64,000 bases of DNA. Origin: Luteolibacter algae (lineage in GTDB: Bacteria; Verrucomicrobiota; Verrucomicrobiia; Verrucomicrobiales; Akkermansiaceae). The DNA is taken from the NCBI RefSeq assembly GCF_042683045.1, contig NZ_JBHUIT010000027.1:42710-106709 (forward strand). Direction: 5' to 3'. Each line of letters begins with the position of its first letter. Position 1 is the first letter of the stretch. Position numbers and translations under genes: made by a program. Below, in pieces: positions 35,533-45,028 of this stretch. Below the pieces are notes generated by a model. That model was not told the origin of the DNA. It worked only from the letters and a program-made list of their open reading frames with translations, and did not search any database.

Positions 35533-37875
35533 ATGAATATGAAATTCAAATACAATGCGCTGTGTGTGGCATCTGTAGCCTTTTTCGGCGCAGTTGCTTG
35601 TAAAGAGAAACCGAAAACAACGGATGCGGCTGGCGACAGTAAGAAATCCGCGGTTGAGGAAATGGTGGAAAAAGTCAAAGAGGTTGTCTCGCCGGAGGTG
35701 GAAGCTTCGTTGAGTGTCGATGAGCGTGCGGCGAAGCTCGGCTTTGCGAAATATCTGCCGGCGAATACCGAGGTCGTGATGTCTTTCTACAATGCGGAGG
35801 AGTCCTCCAAGCAGCTGGAAGCGCTCAAGCTTTACGGAATTATCCGCCAGAATCTTGGAATGGGCGCGATGGATGATGTAGGGCTGGATATCATTGAGGA
35901 GGAAATGCTGGAGGATGAGGAAATCGTTGTGCCGGAAGGAGAGCAGGCGGACGATGACGGATTTGCCGGGGAGGAGGCGGGCGAGCCCGACATGGCAGAC
36001 CCAACAAGCCCCTGGATGCTTCTAGGCCAGGAGATAACTCTGGCACTGGGCGAAACGGCAGGAGAACAGCTAGGTGGTCTTTTGAGAGTGAATCGCCGTA
36101 TGGCTTACTTCCAATCAAAGGTTATGGGACAGGCTGCCCAGGCATACGGCCGCGATGGAAATCTTGAGCAGTTCATGGAAACCCTTGAAAACCTGAGCGG
36201 TGAGCAGCTGGTCGATGACCTTATCAATGATTCGGAATCTGGCATAGAAACCATCCGGAAAGCACAGATGCCGCCGGTTTACCTGTCATTCCGGGCGAAG
36301 GATGGCGAGTTGGATCAGGCAGCACAGCAAGTAAGCTCCGGAATGGCGTTCTTCGGCATGGCGGGGGAGATGGCGGCGCCTACCGAGTTTGAGACCGGCG
36401 GAGGAAAGTTTTCAGGATATAAGATCCTCGGCGAAAAAGTTGCCGAAACGCTTTCTGCGGAACGCGAGTCCATGGTTGAGCAACTCGGTGCGGACAATGC
36501 GGACGCGATTATCGATGCCATCAGCAAGAAAAATCTCGTGATCGTTACCGGAACAGTCGGCGATTACGTTGTGATCATGATGGGCGATTCTGAAGATTCC
36601 CTCAAGCTCGCCGAAGAAGCAAAGGATTCCATCGTTGGCACTGATGAGCTGAAATTCGCAGATGCTTTTGCCGATAAAAAGCTTTTGTCTTTGGTTTACG
36701 GTGAAAAGGAAATTTGGGACACAGCGGTCGAGGAGGCCGGCGGATTAGCCAGCTATGCTCTTGGTTTTCGTGATGGTCTCTCCGGTGGCGATGGTCTTGG
36801 CGAGACACGTGATATCGAGGAAATGCTCCAGATGATCGCGGATCGCGAGAAGGTGCTATTGGACATGGGAAAATCCAGCGATCTTGGCATGATTGCCTAC
36901 GCTGAAGACGGGGTGAAGGTCGAAAGCTTTGGCGGTTACGATAAAGGATCAATCGATTGGGATGCGAAGACGACCCTGGCTCACCTCGGTGACAGCGGAG
37001 ACAACCTTCTGTTCCTCAATATGGCTGCCAATGCCGCCTACGACGAAAATCTAGGCTCTTATGTGGAAGCTATTTTCGAGACCGCATACGCGATCACAAT
37101 GAAAGTCTCCGAGCTTAATCCAGATGCGGATGAGCTTTCCGAGGTATCTCAATACACCCAGCTCTTTGATAAACAATTCCGGGAGGATTTGTTAGGAATG
37201 TATGAGGCTGTGAGCGGTGATTTTGCTGATGGTCTTGGTAATGAATCGGCGGTTCTGATCGACCTTAAAGGATCGATGCCAGCGATCCCGGGAATTCCGC
37301 AAGGAATCGTGGACGAGGCAAAGGCGCCGCGCTTCACGATGCTGGCGCCCGTGACTGATCGTGAGAAGCTGGCATCGGCCTGGGAGAAAATGAACCAACA
37401 TACAACATCCTTGCTGTCAAAAGTGAGCGAGATGTCCGGGACGAAAATTCCGATGCAGAAACCAATCAGTTCCGAGCGTGACGGAATGACGACCTGGTTC
37501 TTCTCCTTCCCGTTTTTCCAGGATGATTTCCTACCGTCCGTAACGGTTAGCGATCGTTGGTTCGCAGCTTCCACTTCCAAGACCCAAGCTCTCGACCTGA
37601 TGGCGAAGGCTGAAGCGGGTGGCGAAGCTGGGAACGGAGTTACCTTCTATGTGAACTTCAATACACTGACGGATTATTCAGAAGATATGCTGAAAATCGT
37701 GGACAATAACGCCTCGGATGTTTTCAAAAACAAATACGATCTCGAAGGCTTCCATCGTGACAAGGATGAGTATCAGGAGCTGATCGATGCTTGCCGTGAG
37801 TTCGATTCCCTCAAGTGGACCGTTCGCAAAGAGAACGATTACACTCGCAACAGCATGCACTTCAAAGTGAAGTAA
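35533..37875 (+). CDS. Large exported, probably lipid-anchored protein (DUF3352-like)
   Basis: This protein of about 780 residues has a signal peptide from ATG 35533 ending at AVACKEKP, a possible but non-classical lipobox. After an acidic linker comes FAKYLPANTEVVMSFYNAEESSKQLEALKLYGII, which recalls the DUF3352 opening. Two broadly similar alpha/beta halves follow, each with a fluctuating LVIVTGTVGDYVVIM-like or MLAPVTDREKLASAWEKM-like segment. The protein is very rich in Glu, Asp, Ala and Met. Function unknown. It has a strong terminator at 37921-37953. Confidence 0.65.
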   Translation: MNMKFKYNALCVASVAFFGAVACKEKPKTTDAAGDSKKSAVEEMVEKVKEVVSPEVEASLSVDERAAKLGFAKYLPANTEVVMSFYNAEESSKQLEALKLYGIIRQNLGMGAMDDVGLDIIEEEMLEDEEIVVPEGEQADDDGFAGEEAGEPDMADPTSPWMLLGQEITLALGETAGEQLGGLLRVNRRMAYFQSKVMGQAAQAYGRDGNLEQFMETLENLSGEQLVDDLINDSESGIETIRKAQMPPVYLSFRAKDGELDQAAQQVSSGMAFFGMAGEMAAPTEFETGGGKFSGYKILGEKVAETLSAERESMVEQLGADNADAIIDAISKKNLVIVTGTVGDYVVIMMGDSEDSLKLAEEAKDSIVGTDELKFADAFADKKLLSLVYGEKEIWDTAVEEAGGLASYALGFRDGLSGGDGLGETRDIEEMLQMIADREKVLLDMGKSSDLGMIAYAEDGVKVESFGGYDKGSIDWDAKTTLAHLGDSGDNLLFLNMAANAAYDENLGSYVEAIFETAYAITMKVSELNPDADELSEVSQYTQLFDKQFREDLLGMYEAVSGDFADGLGNESAVLIDLKGSMPAIPGIPQGIVDEAKAPRFTMLAPVTDREKLASAWEKMNQHTTSLLSKVSEMSGTKIPMQKPISSERDGMTTWFFSFPFFQDDFLPSVTVSDRWFAASTSKTQALDLMAKAEAGGEAGNGVTFYVNFNTLTDYSEDMLKIVDNNASDVFKNKYDLEGFHRDKDEYQELIDACREFDSLKWTVRKENDYTRNSMHFKVK

Positions 37876-37920
37876 TCCAAGAAGTTGTGAATTCTTACTA
37901 ACCGCAATTTTTCGGGAAAA

Positions 37921-37953
37921 ACCCTTTGCTTCGATTTGAAGCAAAGGGTTTTT
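37921..37953 (+). terminator. Rho-independent terminator
   Basis: ACCCTTTGCTTC and GAAGCAAAGGGT form a perfect 12-base-pair stem with a five-base loop, flanked by A4 upstream and T5 downstream. Its symmetry means it could act on both strands. It lies 46 bases after the large exported protein and 25 before trmO. Confidence 0.9.
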
Positions 37954-37977
37954 AGCATCAGCAACGAAAGAGAAACC

Positions 37978-38676
37978 ATGGAAATTGAGCCGATTGGATA
38001 TTTGAGGACTTGTTATGGGAGCAAGTTTGCTGTTCCCCGCCAGCCGGGACTGTGTCCGGCGGCCTGGGGTGAGCTCGAATTCATGGAAAAATATCGGTCA
38101 AGGGAATCGATCCGCGGTCTGGAGGATTTTTCCCATGTATGGCTGATCTTTGGTTTCCACGAAACAGCGGGAGAAGGTTGGAAGCCGACCGTAAGACCGC
38201 CACGATTGGGTGGTAATCAGCGTGTGGGAGTTTTTGCAAGCCGGTCCACATACCGCCCGAATGGACTCGGTCTCTCACTGGTGAAGCTCGATGAGATAGT
38301 CCTAACGAAAGATGGCGAATTGCAGCCTCCCATCTTGAAGTTCTCGGGCGTGGATCTAGTGGACGGAACTCCCATCTATGACATCAAGCCATATTTGCCT
38401 TATGCTGAAAACTTATTGGATGCAAAAGCTGGTTTTGCAGGCGATGAGATCGGGCGAATGGAGGTGAAAGTGGAGGAAGCTGCCATGGAGAAATTTTCCG
38501 CACTCGAGAAGAGAGCGCAGCAGGTCATTTGCGAGGTGCTATCGTTGGATCCGCGGCCTGCGACATCTGCGAAAGATAGTTCAAAAACCTACGGAGCGCT
38601 GCTTTGCGGGAAAAATGTTCGGTTTCGGTTTGATGATGTAACCTGCTGGATATCAGCAGTGGAGAGTATTAAATGA
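37978..38676 (+). CDS. trmO: tRNA t6A37 methyltransferase TrmO
   Basis: This 232-residue enzyme adds a methyl group to N6 of threonylcarbamoyladenosine 37 of tRNA-Thr. ATG 37978 is preceded by AAAGAGA and gives MEIEPIGYLRT, the usual UPF0066/TsaA start. Motifs: PRQPGLCP, FSHVWLIFGFH, VGVFASRSTYRPNGLGLSLVKL, the SAM-binding core, and DGTPIYDIKPYLPY. The C-terminal extension with the final barrel-like segment is as in longer TrmO proteins. A terminator separates it from the gene upstream; purH is 105 bases downstream on the same strand. Confidence 0.93.
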   Translation: MEIEPIGYLRTCYGSKFAVPRQPGLCPAAWGELEFMEKYRSRESIRGLEDFSHVWLIFGFHETAGEGWKPTVRPPRLGGNQRVGVFASRSTYRPNGLGLSLVKLDEIVLTKDGELQPPILKFSGVDLVDGTPIYDIKPYLPYAENLLDAKAGFAGDEIGRMEVKVEEAAMEKFSALEKRAQQVICEVLSLDPRPATSAKDSSKTYGALLCGKNVRFRFDDVTCWISAVESIK

Positions 38677-38781
38677 TTGTCTGCGGAGGATTCCCGCTTG
38701 CGTCGATGATGGTGCTTGGATACGGGGGGACGTGTTCGGTGCGCCATTTGGCTCCCCGGATTTTCACCTAATACACACACT

Positions 38782-40323
38782 ATGGCTATTTCAAGAGCGT
38801 TACTTTCAGTTTCGGACAAGACAGGTTTGGTAGAATTCGCAGAGGGTCTCGCTGAAATGGGCGTGGAGCTACTCTCTACGGGCGGCACGGCGAAAGCCCT
38901 TCGTGACGCCGGCCTAAAAGTTATGGATGTGTCCGAATACACAGGTGCGCCTGAGCTTTTCGAAGGCCGTCTCAAAACTCTTCATCCAATGGTTCACGGC
39001 GGTCTTCTTCATCGCCGTGATGATCCCCAGCATGTTGCCGATGCAAAGAAACATGGGATCCCGCCGATAGATCTCGTAGTAGTAAATCTTTATCCTTTTG
39101 AGGAAACCGTAGCCAAAGCAGGGGTCACTCTTGAGGAAGCTATCGAAAATATCGATATTGGCGGGCCGTCCATGTTGCGTAGTGCCGCAAAAAACCATTC
39201 CCATGTCACTGTGGTGATTTCTCCGGAGGATTACCCGACGGTCCTCGAGGAAATGAGGGAAAATGGTGGAGATACGACAAAGGGCCTGCGTGAGCAACTG
39301 GCAGTGAAGGTTTTCCTACGCACTTCCCAATATGATGGGGCGATCACCAATTTCCTCGGCCAGTGCAGACAGGGCACAGGGTGTTCGTTCACACTGAGTC
39401 TGCCACTTGAGCAAGAGTTACGCTATGGCGATAATCCCCACCAAAAGTGCTCACTTTATGGAAACTTTGCGTCCTGCTTCACACAGCTGCAGGGCAAAGA
39501 GCTCAGCTACACCAATATCATCGATATCGAGGCCGCCGCGGATCTGATTCTCGATTTCGTCCGGCCTACGGTGGCGATTCTCAAGCATACAAACCCGTGC
39601 GGCGTCGGACAAGATGATGAGGACCTACGCCTCGCTTGGCAGAAAGCCTTCGAGACCGACCGCCAGGCTCCATTCGGAGGCGTGATCGTTACGAACCGTC
39701 CATTAACAGTCGAGCTCGCACGGGTGATCTCGGAAATTTTCACCGATGTGATTATTGCTCCTGACTTTGAGCCAGATGCCCGGGCCTTGCTGCAGAAGAA
39801 GAAAAATCTTCGTCTCATGAAAATGAACGATGCATATCTCGTTGCGAAAAAATCTCCGGTCATTCGTTCCAGCCCGGGTGGCCTCATGGTGATGGATCGC
39901 GATCATACAGCTCTCGGCCTGGATGATCTCGAGAGCAAGGTCGTCACCAAACGCCCACCGACGGAAGAAGAGCTCCGTGCGATGCGTTTCGGCTGGAGGA
40001 TTGTAAAGAACGTGAAGTCCAACGCCATCGTCTATTCTCATGCGGACCGCACTCTTGGCATCGGCGCCGGCCAGATGAGCCGGGTTGATTCCTCCCGTAT
40101 CGCTATCTGGAAAGCAAAAGAGGCAGGTTTGGATCTCAAAGGTTGCATTGTTGCCTCCGACGCGATGTTCCCCTTCGCCGATGGATTGCAATCCGCGATT
40201 GATGCTGGCGCGACGGCATGCATCCAGCCGGGAGGTTCGATGCGTGATGCGGAAGTTATCGCAGCCGCCGACGCTGCTGGCATGGCAATGGTCTTCACTG
40301 GCAATCGTCACTTCAGGCACTAA
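38782..40323 (+). CDS. purH: Bifunctional AICAR formyltransferase / IMP cyclohydrolase
   Basis: This 513-residue enzyme catalyses the last two steps of purine synthesis. The N-terminal methylglyoxal-synthase-like cyclohydrolase half has LLSVSDKTGL, LLSTGGTAKALRDAG, GRLKTLHPMVHGGLL and DLVVVNLYPFEETV. The C-terminal AICAR transformylase half has YGDNPHQKCSLY, LKHTNPCGVG, QAPFGGVIVTNR, SNAIVYSHADRTLGIGAGQMSRVDS and PGGSMRDAEVI, ending FTGNRHFRH. ATG 38782 matches the family start; the frame is open to 38716. No purine riboswitch was seen upstream. Confidence 0.97.
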   Translation: MAISRALLSVSDKTGLVEFAEGLAEMGVELLSTGGTAKALRDAGLKVMDVSEYTGAPELFEGRLKTLHPMVHGGLLHRRDDPQHVADAKKHGIPPIDLVVVNLYPFEETVAKAGVTLEEAIENIDIGGPSMLRSAAKNHSHVTVVISPEDYPTVLEEMRENGGDTTKGLREQLAVKVFLRTSQYDGAITNFLGQCRQGTGCSFTLSLPLEQELRYGDNPHQKCSLYGNFASCFTQLQGKELSYTNIIDIEAAADLILDFVRPTVAILKHTNPCGVGQDDEDLRLAWQKAFETDRQAPFGGVIVTNRPLTVELARVISEIFTDVIIAPDFEPDARALLQKKKNLRLMKMNDAYLVAKKSPVIRSSPGGLMVMDRDHTALGLDDLESKVVTKRPPTEEELRAMRFGWRIVKNVKSNAIVYSHADRTLGIGAGQMSRVDSSRIAIWKAKEAGLDLKGCIVASDAMFPFADGLQSAIDAGATACIQPGGSMRDAEVIAAADAAGMAMVFTGNRHFRH

Positions 40324-40467
40324 TTTTCGGCAGCATTCATCTGCTCATTTCTGGAATTTGTTCCGCCGGCGCGATGCTTTGCACATTGCGTCGGCTTCTT
40401 TTTGATCCGGATTCCATTTGATTGACCTTTCGCCGGATGTCGGCTTGCCAAGAAGGGGTGTAGCGAT

Positions 40468-41673
40468 ATGCTCACGGCTTCGCGCAAAATGACGCCATTT
40501 TTAAGGAAAATACTAGGGATGAACTGGGTGCTGGTGCTCGTGATGTATGCACTGTTGATCTTTGGTGTCTTCATGATCGAGAGCGCGGCGCGGCATCTTC
40601 CGATGAGCCCTGAGAATCTCAAGGATTTCGGTTCGGCCGGGGCCTACTTTGCGGGCATGCAGAAGAAGTGGATTGCCTTCGGGAGCCTCGCCTATTTCGG
40701 AGCGGCTTTGGTCGACTACAAGTGGATCCGATGGCTGGGTATTCCTCTATATGCCGTGAGTCTGGGACTGATGGTAATGGCCATGCAGGCGGATGATGAA
40801 GTCCATAGACTTAGTCTCGGCGGTTTGAGTTTCCAGCCCGCGCAGTTGGGGGTGACCTCGGGAATCATTATGATCGCTTGGTTGATGCATGATCTCCCCA
40901 AGCTTCATCGCAGTCTGGGGAATCCTTTTTTACGTTTAGGAATTATCGGAGTGGTATCTGTGGTGCCGTTTCTGATGGTCATGAAAATGGGAGACATGGG
41001 CTCTGCCCTGGTTTGGATTCCGGTCGTTATTGTCGCCCTTCTAGTCTCCGGAATTCCTTTCCGTTTTCTCAGCTTTATCGGGTTTGTTTCCGCCGGAATT
41101 CTGCCCGTTCTTTATTTTGTGATCCTGCCACTCGTCTCCGAGCGTGGTCCGGATCGGATCGATTTATGGCTGCGAATGCTCCAAGGGCAGGAAGTCGATA
41201 TCCAAGGGGACGGCTACGCACCACACAACGTGTCCATGGCAGTGGGTAAAGCTGGCTGGAAAGGGGTGGGCTGGTTGGCAACTGCGGAAAAAGGCTCGTT
41301 ACATGACAAAAAATTCATTCCCCACCTGACCGCTCATAACGACTTCATTTTTGCTGTGATCGCAGAGGAATTGGGATTCCGGGGGGCACTGCTTTTGTTG
41401 GGCGGCTTTGCCTTGTTGTTGATACAGGGCTTATTCATCGGTTTTTATAGCCGGGATATGGCGGGAAGGCTGATCGTGTGTATGGTGATCGCCCTATTTT
41501 TCGCACATATCTATGAAAATATAGGGATGTGCGTTCTACTGATGCCGATTACTGGTATTCCATTGCCGTTGATCAGTTACTCAGGGACTTTCGTGGTCAT
41601 CTGTATGTTCCTGCTTGGCTTGGTGCAGAGTGTCTGGGTCCACAGGCACCGGGGTAACCCGGAAGAGGTATAG
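40468..41673 (+). CDS. rodA: RodA/FtsW/SpoVE-family peptidoglycan polymerase
   Basis: This 401-residue SEDS protein has ten predicted membrane helices. It would polymerise lipid II with a class B PBP during cell elongation. Motifs: LSLGGLSFQPAQLGVTSGIIMIAW (SEDS family), MKMGDMGSALVWIPV with the essential Asp, the large extracellular loop with SMAVGKAGWKGVGW and FIPHLTAHNDFIFAVIAEELGF, and PITGIPLPLISYSGTF near the C-terminus. No PBP2 or mre gene is next to it here, unlike the usual elongasome operon. ATG at 40468; a second ATG 21 bases later is possible. Confidence 0.92.
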   Translation: MLTASRKMTPFLRKILGMNWVLVLVMYALLIFGVFMIESAARHLPMSPENLKDFGSAGAYFAGMQKKWIAFGSLAYFGAALVDYKWIRWLGIPLYAVSLGLMVMAMQADDEVHRLSLGGLSFQPAQLGVTSGIIMIAWLMHDLPKLHRSLGNPFLRLGIIGVVSVVPFLMVMKMGDMGSALVWIPVVIVALLVSGIPFRFLSFIGFVSAGILPVLYFVILPLVSERGPDRIDLWLRMLQGQEVDIQGDGYAPHNVSMAVGKAGWKGVGWLATAEKGSLHDKKFIPHLTAHNDFIFAVIAEELGFRGALLLLGGFALLLIQGLFIGFYSRDMAGRLIVCMVIALFFAHIYENIGMCVLLMPITGIPLPLISYSGTFVVICMFLLGLVQSVWVHRHRGNPEEV

Positions 41674-41727
41674 AGATTTCTCCGGCAAGGCAGAAGCAGA
41701 GGATCGGAAGCCGGGTGCTAGCGGCCG

Positions 41728-42225
41728 TTACTTGTATTCGTCCTGATAGCGGGCTTCCTCATTCTGAAGCTGGTGGGAAGGTGTTTTGAGCATATCAAAA
41801 GCTGTCCCGCAATACATGCAGCGAAATTGCTGAGTGGCGATGATGGAGAGAGTGGCGGTAACTCCATGGTTCAGAGGAAAAATTCTCACCGCCTTTTGAT
41901 GGGCCAGAGCACCAGAATTTATAAGTGGCGTGCCTTTGCACAGCGGACAATGGGTATGGCGACGCTTGAAAAATGCCAATAACCAAGTGAAAGCGGTGAA
42001 GCCAAGACAAGCGACGAGGACTTTTGTGGTGAACGGCTGGGGATTGAGAAAAAACAGGACGAGCGTCGTGATGGAAGCGATAACACCCAGATAATGGATC
42101 GCACAAAGAATCACTGTGCTTACAAAAGTTCTTCTGTGAGGAACCGAGCGCGCGCGCGTGACCGGAGCTCGTCCGGACGGCCGGACCGGCTGGGAATTTT
42201 CACAACTGACATCGCTTGTCATCAA
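41728..42225 (-). CDS. Membrane protein with zinc-ribbon-like cysteine pairs
   Basis: This 165-residue protein has a basic Pro/Arg-rich N-terminus, two adjacent membrane helices at about 35-85, and a cytosolic domain with CPLC (residues 93-96) and CMYC (136-139), a likely zinc site. The rest shows no catalytic motif. It is convergent with rodA and lies 61 bases after the dynamin-like gene on the same strand. Unknown function. Confidence 0.65.
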   Translation of the reverse strand: MMTSDVSCENSQPVRPSGRAPVTRARSVPHRRTFVSTVILCAIHYLGVIASITTLVLFFLNPQPFTTKVLVACLGFTAFTWLLAFFKRRHTHCPLCKGTPLINSGALAHQKAVRIFPLNHGVTATLSIIATQQFRCMYCGTAFDMLKTPSHQLQNEEARYQDEYK

Positions 42226-42286
42226 GGTGACAATGATGATTAATTTTTCCTGATCTTTTGCAAGCCACGATTTTCAGGGGCCTTCT

Positions 42287-44044
42287 TCAGATGTCTTGTT
42301 CGATGGATTTCAAGGTCAGAAAGAGATCGTGCCAGCGGCTTAGTTTCGGCTCAATAGCGAGCTTTTCCTTTGCAAGATGCTTTCTGATTGAGTTCAGACA
42401 AGTTGTGTAGTCCTGGAAGAAAATGCGCAATCCGTCCTCATAATCCGCCCGTAGCGTTTCGGCAAAGGATCCGCAGGTATCAAGCAGAGAGGCCTGGAAA
42501 TCCCGGGTGATCTTAAGACGGGTGATTAGAGCAATGCTAACACCGCCGATAGCAAAGACCAAAGCGATCCCACAAAAAATCAGTGGAAGCCAGGGAAAGT
42601 CCAAGATTCCACAAACCGCCCCGATGATTAGAAAGAGCAGAGTCGTTGCAGTGAAGGATTTGAGGGCGAGATTTCGCTTTCGTAGCTCGTGTTCCAGTTC
42701 TTTGCGAACGTGAAGATTGCCTATCGCCTGATGCGCCGCGCGACCAATTCTTTGGACAAACCGGCGGCGCGCTTGCTCAAGTTTTTCATCGATCGGTTCT
42801 GATTCGTCGACTTCCTTCCCGATAGATTCCTTCACCCTCGCCCCCAGCTCATTCCAGTGGCTGCGACAGGCGGCGACCACGTCTTTGCCATCGCTTTCCG
42901 CAACAGATTCCACAGCGGTCCGCAATCGATCGATAAACAGGCCCTCGGTTTGACTACCGGTTCTATCCCCAACAAAAATCCGAAAAACCGAACGAGCAAT
43001 TCCAAGGGATTTTTTCAGAGCTCTGCTCACCCAAACGGCCTCGGTTTCGAAGACTTCAGCGACTCCGACCAAATGCTGGGGCAGGCGACTAACCAGCCTT
43101 TCCCTCATCGCGTCGATCTCGTCTTCCAGGGAGCCGAGGAAATCATTCTGGTCGTTGAGAACCCGGGTTTGCTCTTCGATGCGGTCCTCGATTTTACGTA
43201 AAGCGCCGGAAGCATGGGTGCGCCAGGTTTGGAGAGCGGCCCGTCGCTCAGGCGAGTCACAAACCCGGCGGGAAATAAATTCCTCCAAGGCAGGGAAGCC
43301 ACTGTCCTTGTAGGTCCTCCCCGCGAGAGAGCCGGCACGTTTCGCCTCAAATGCCAGCTTTCCGGAGACGGCAAAAATCTGTGGGACAGTGCCAATCCGT
43401 TTCATCGAAAGATCCGCCATGTGTTCGAGGATGATCTTGATATCCGCAGGCTCGCGCTGATCCGCTTGTTGGACGATAAAAGCCACCCGGTGATGACAAT
43501 CGACGGGGAGTTTCGAGATCAAATTCCAGGTGGCGGCGCCCCACGGGTTGGTGACTGGAAAAACAAAGAGAATGAGATCCGCTACCGGCAGGAAACGCTC
43601 TGTAATTTCCTGATGGCCTTTGACGACGGAATTAGTCCCGGGAGTGTCGACCAGGTTGAAATCGCGCAAAAACTCGATCGGGCGATAGCGTTCTTCCAAT
43701 GATGAAGTGGTATCGACATCACGGGGAGGTGCGCCATACCGATACCAAATAACCCGATCCGTCTCCGGCAGAATGTTGACTTTACAGAGCTCCCGCCCGA
43801 ACAAACCGTTGATTAGAGAGGATTTGCCGGCATTGACCTCCCCACAGACGACAAAAAGAAACGGGGTTCCCAGATCCTTTTCGAAAGATGAGGAGGATAA
43901 GCTTTCTCCAAGATCGGTAGCGGTGTCCCGCGCGAGCTCGTTGATGCCTTTGACCACCTGTGAGATGCGCTCACGGGAGGAGAAATAGCGCTCGCCGAAG
44001 TTGAGCTGGCTCACTTTTTGAAACGGGGGGAATGTTTCGCTCAA
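42287..44044 (-). CDS. Dynamin-like GTPase with membrane hairpin
   Basis: This 585-residue protein has the P-loop GEVNAGKSS (residues 68-76), then SSLEERYRP, switch motif DTPG and a G4-position motif QQAD in place of N/TKxD. After a long helical stalk, two closely spaced membrane helices at about residues 470-515 (FTATTLLFLIIGAVCGI, then LIFCGIALVFAIGGVSI) anchor it. That is the layout of bacterial dynamin-like proteins that remodel or shield membranes. It overlaps the NodB deacetylase by 4 bases (ATGA), the deacetylase being first, so the two are co-translated. Confidence 0.85.
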   Translation of the reverse strand: MSETFPPFQKVSQLNFGERYFSSRERISQVVKGINELARDTATDLGESLSSSSFEKDLGTPFLFVVCGEVNAGKSSLINGLFGRELCKVNILPETDRVIWYRYGAPPRDVDTTSSLEERYRPIEFLRDFNLVDTPGTNSVVKGHQEITERFLPVADLILFVFPVTNPWGAATWNLISKLPVDCHHRVAFIVQQADQREPADIKIILEHMADLSMKRIGTVPQIFAVSGKLAFEAKRAGSLAGRTYKDSGFPALEEFISRRVCDSPERRAALQTWRTHASGALRKIEDRIEEQTRVLNDQNDFLGSLEDEIDAMRERLVSRLPQHLVGVAEVFETEAVWVSRALKKSLGIARSVFRIFVGDRTGSQTEGLFIDRLRTAVESVAESDGKDVVAACRSHWNELGARVKESIGKEVDESEPIDEKLEQARRRFVQRIGRAAHQAIGNLHVRKELEHELRKRNLALKSFTATTLLFLIIGAVCGILDFPWLPLIFCGIALVFAIGGVSIALITRLKITRDFQASLLDTCGSFAETLRADYEDGLRIFFQDYTTCLNSIRKHLAKEKLAIEPKLSRWHDLFLTLKSIEQDI

Positions 44045-44940
44045 GGAGCCGGGGTGACAGAGGCTTGGGCTGCCGGAGTCTCGGCTTTCATGGCGATTAG
44101 TTGTGAAACTGTAACAAATTTGAATCCCTTGCGGAGAAGGCCATCAAGAGTCGCCGGCATGGCATCCACCGTCTGCGAGTGGAGATCGTGGGCAAGAACG
44201 ATCCCGCCGGCAGTTGTGCCGGAGAGGATACGCGAAGCGACGACGGATGGACCAGGGCGTTTCCAATCGAGGGGATCGACGGACCAGAGAATGGTAGGAT
44301 AGCCGAACTCGTTATGAACCAGCTCCCGCTGGCGCTGGAGAAGCCCCCCGTATGGCGGCCTCATGGTGCGGGGGCGCACTCCTGCCGCATGACCTATTGC
44401 GTCTTGGCAGCGCTGCATCTCCTGGCGGACTTCTGCGTCGCTGAGCTTGGAAAGAAGGCGGTGGGTGTGGGAGTGGTTTCCAATTTCGTGACCTTCCGCC
44501 ACGGTGCGGCGCAGAACGCCGGGATGGAGATCGACGCTACGGCCGATCACATAGAACGTGGCTTTGATGTTACGTGCCGCCAGCATGTCCAGCAGGCGCG
44601 GGGTATTTTGCGGATGTGGACCGTCATCAAAGGTGATGGCGATGTAATTTCCGGATACGAGCACGCGGGAGAAAGTGACTCCGGCATCTTTGGAAAAATT
44701 GCTTGGGTGGTTGCCGGACTCGTTGCGAGGGACAGGACCTTTTACAGAAGGGGTTCGATAATCGGTATTGGCGGTGGTTTTTACCGTCGCTGGTGTGGGT
44801 GCCGAGGGCGTTGTCGATGTGGCTGCCTTGCAACTGGCGAGAGTAGCCGCGGAGGCTGCCATGAATCCGCGTCTGGAAAGTTTTCCCAAGGTCGGGTTTT
44901 GGGCAAGACTGTTGCCGATATTGTGGAGGGTGTTGTCCAT
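44041..44940 (-). CDS. Exported polysaccharide deacetylase (NodB domain)
   Basis: This 299-residue protein has ATG 44940, a Tat-like leader KLSRRGFMAASAATLASC, and a Pro/Thr linker. A NodB domain from about 95 follows: first Asp motif AITFDDGPHPQNTPRLLD, metal site GNHSHTHRLLSKL, RTMRPPYGG and a catalytic His near IVLAHDLH. It would remove acetyl groups from peptidoglycan or another N-acetyl polysaccharide at the cell surface. A twin-arginine leader on a NodB protein is unusual but seen in this phylum. Its stop codon overlaps the dynamin-like start by 4 bases. Confidence 0.88.
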   Translation of the reverse strand: MDNTLHNIGNSLAQNPTLGKLSRRGFMAASAATLASCKAATSTTPSAPTPATVKTTANTDYRTPSVKGPVPRNESGNHPSNFSKDAGVTFSRVLVSGNYIAITFDDGPHPQNTPRLLDMLAARNIKATFYVIGRSVDLHPGVLRRTVAEGHEIGNHSHTHRLLSKLSDAEVRQEMQRCQDAIGHAAGVRPRTMRPPYGGLLQRQRELVHNEFGYPTILWSVDPLDWKRPGPSVVASRILSGTTAGGIVLAHDLHSQTVDAMPATLDGLLRKGFKFVTVSQLIAMKAETPAAQASVTPAP

Positions 44941-45028
44941 TGGATGGGCGGTAAAAAAGTTAAAAGAGATAAAAATACTGAATTCATCAAGAGCATATGT
45001 CACGCTTAGATTTTATCAGTTTGGTGTG

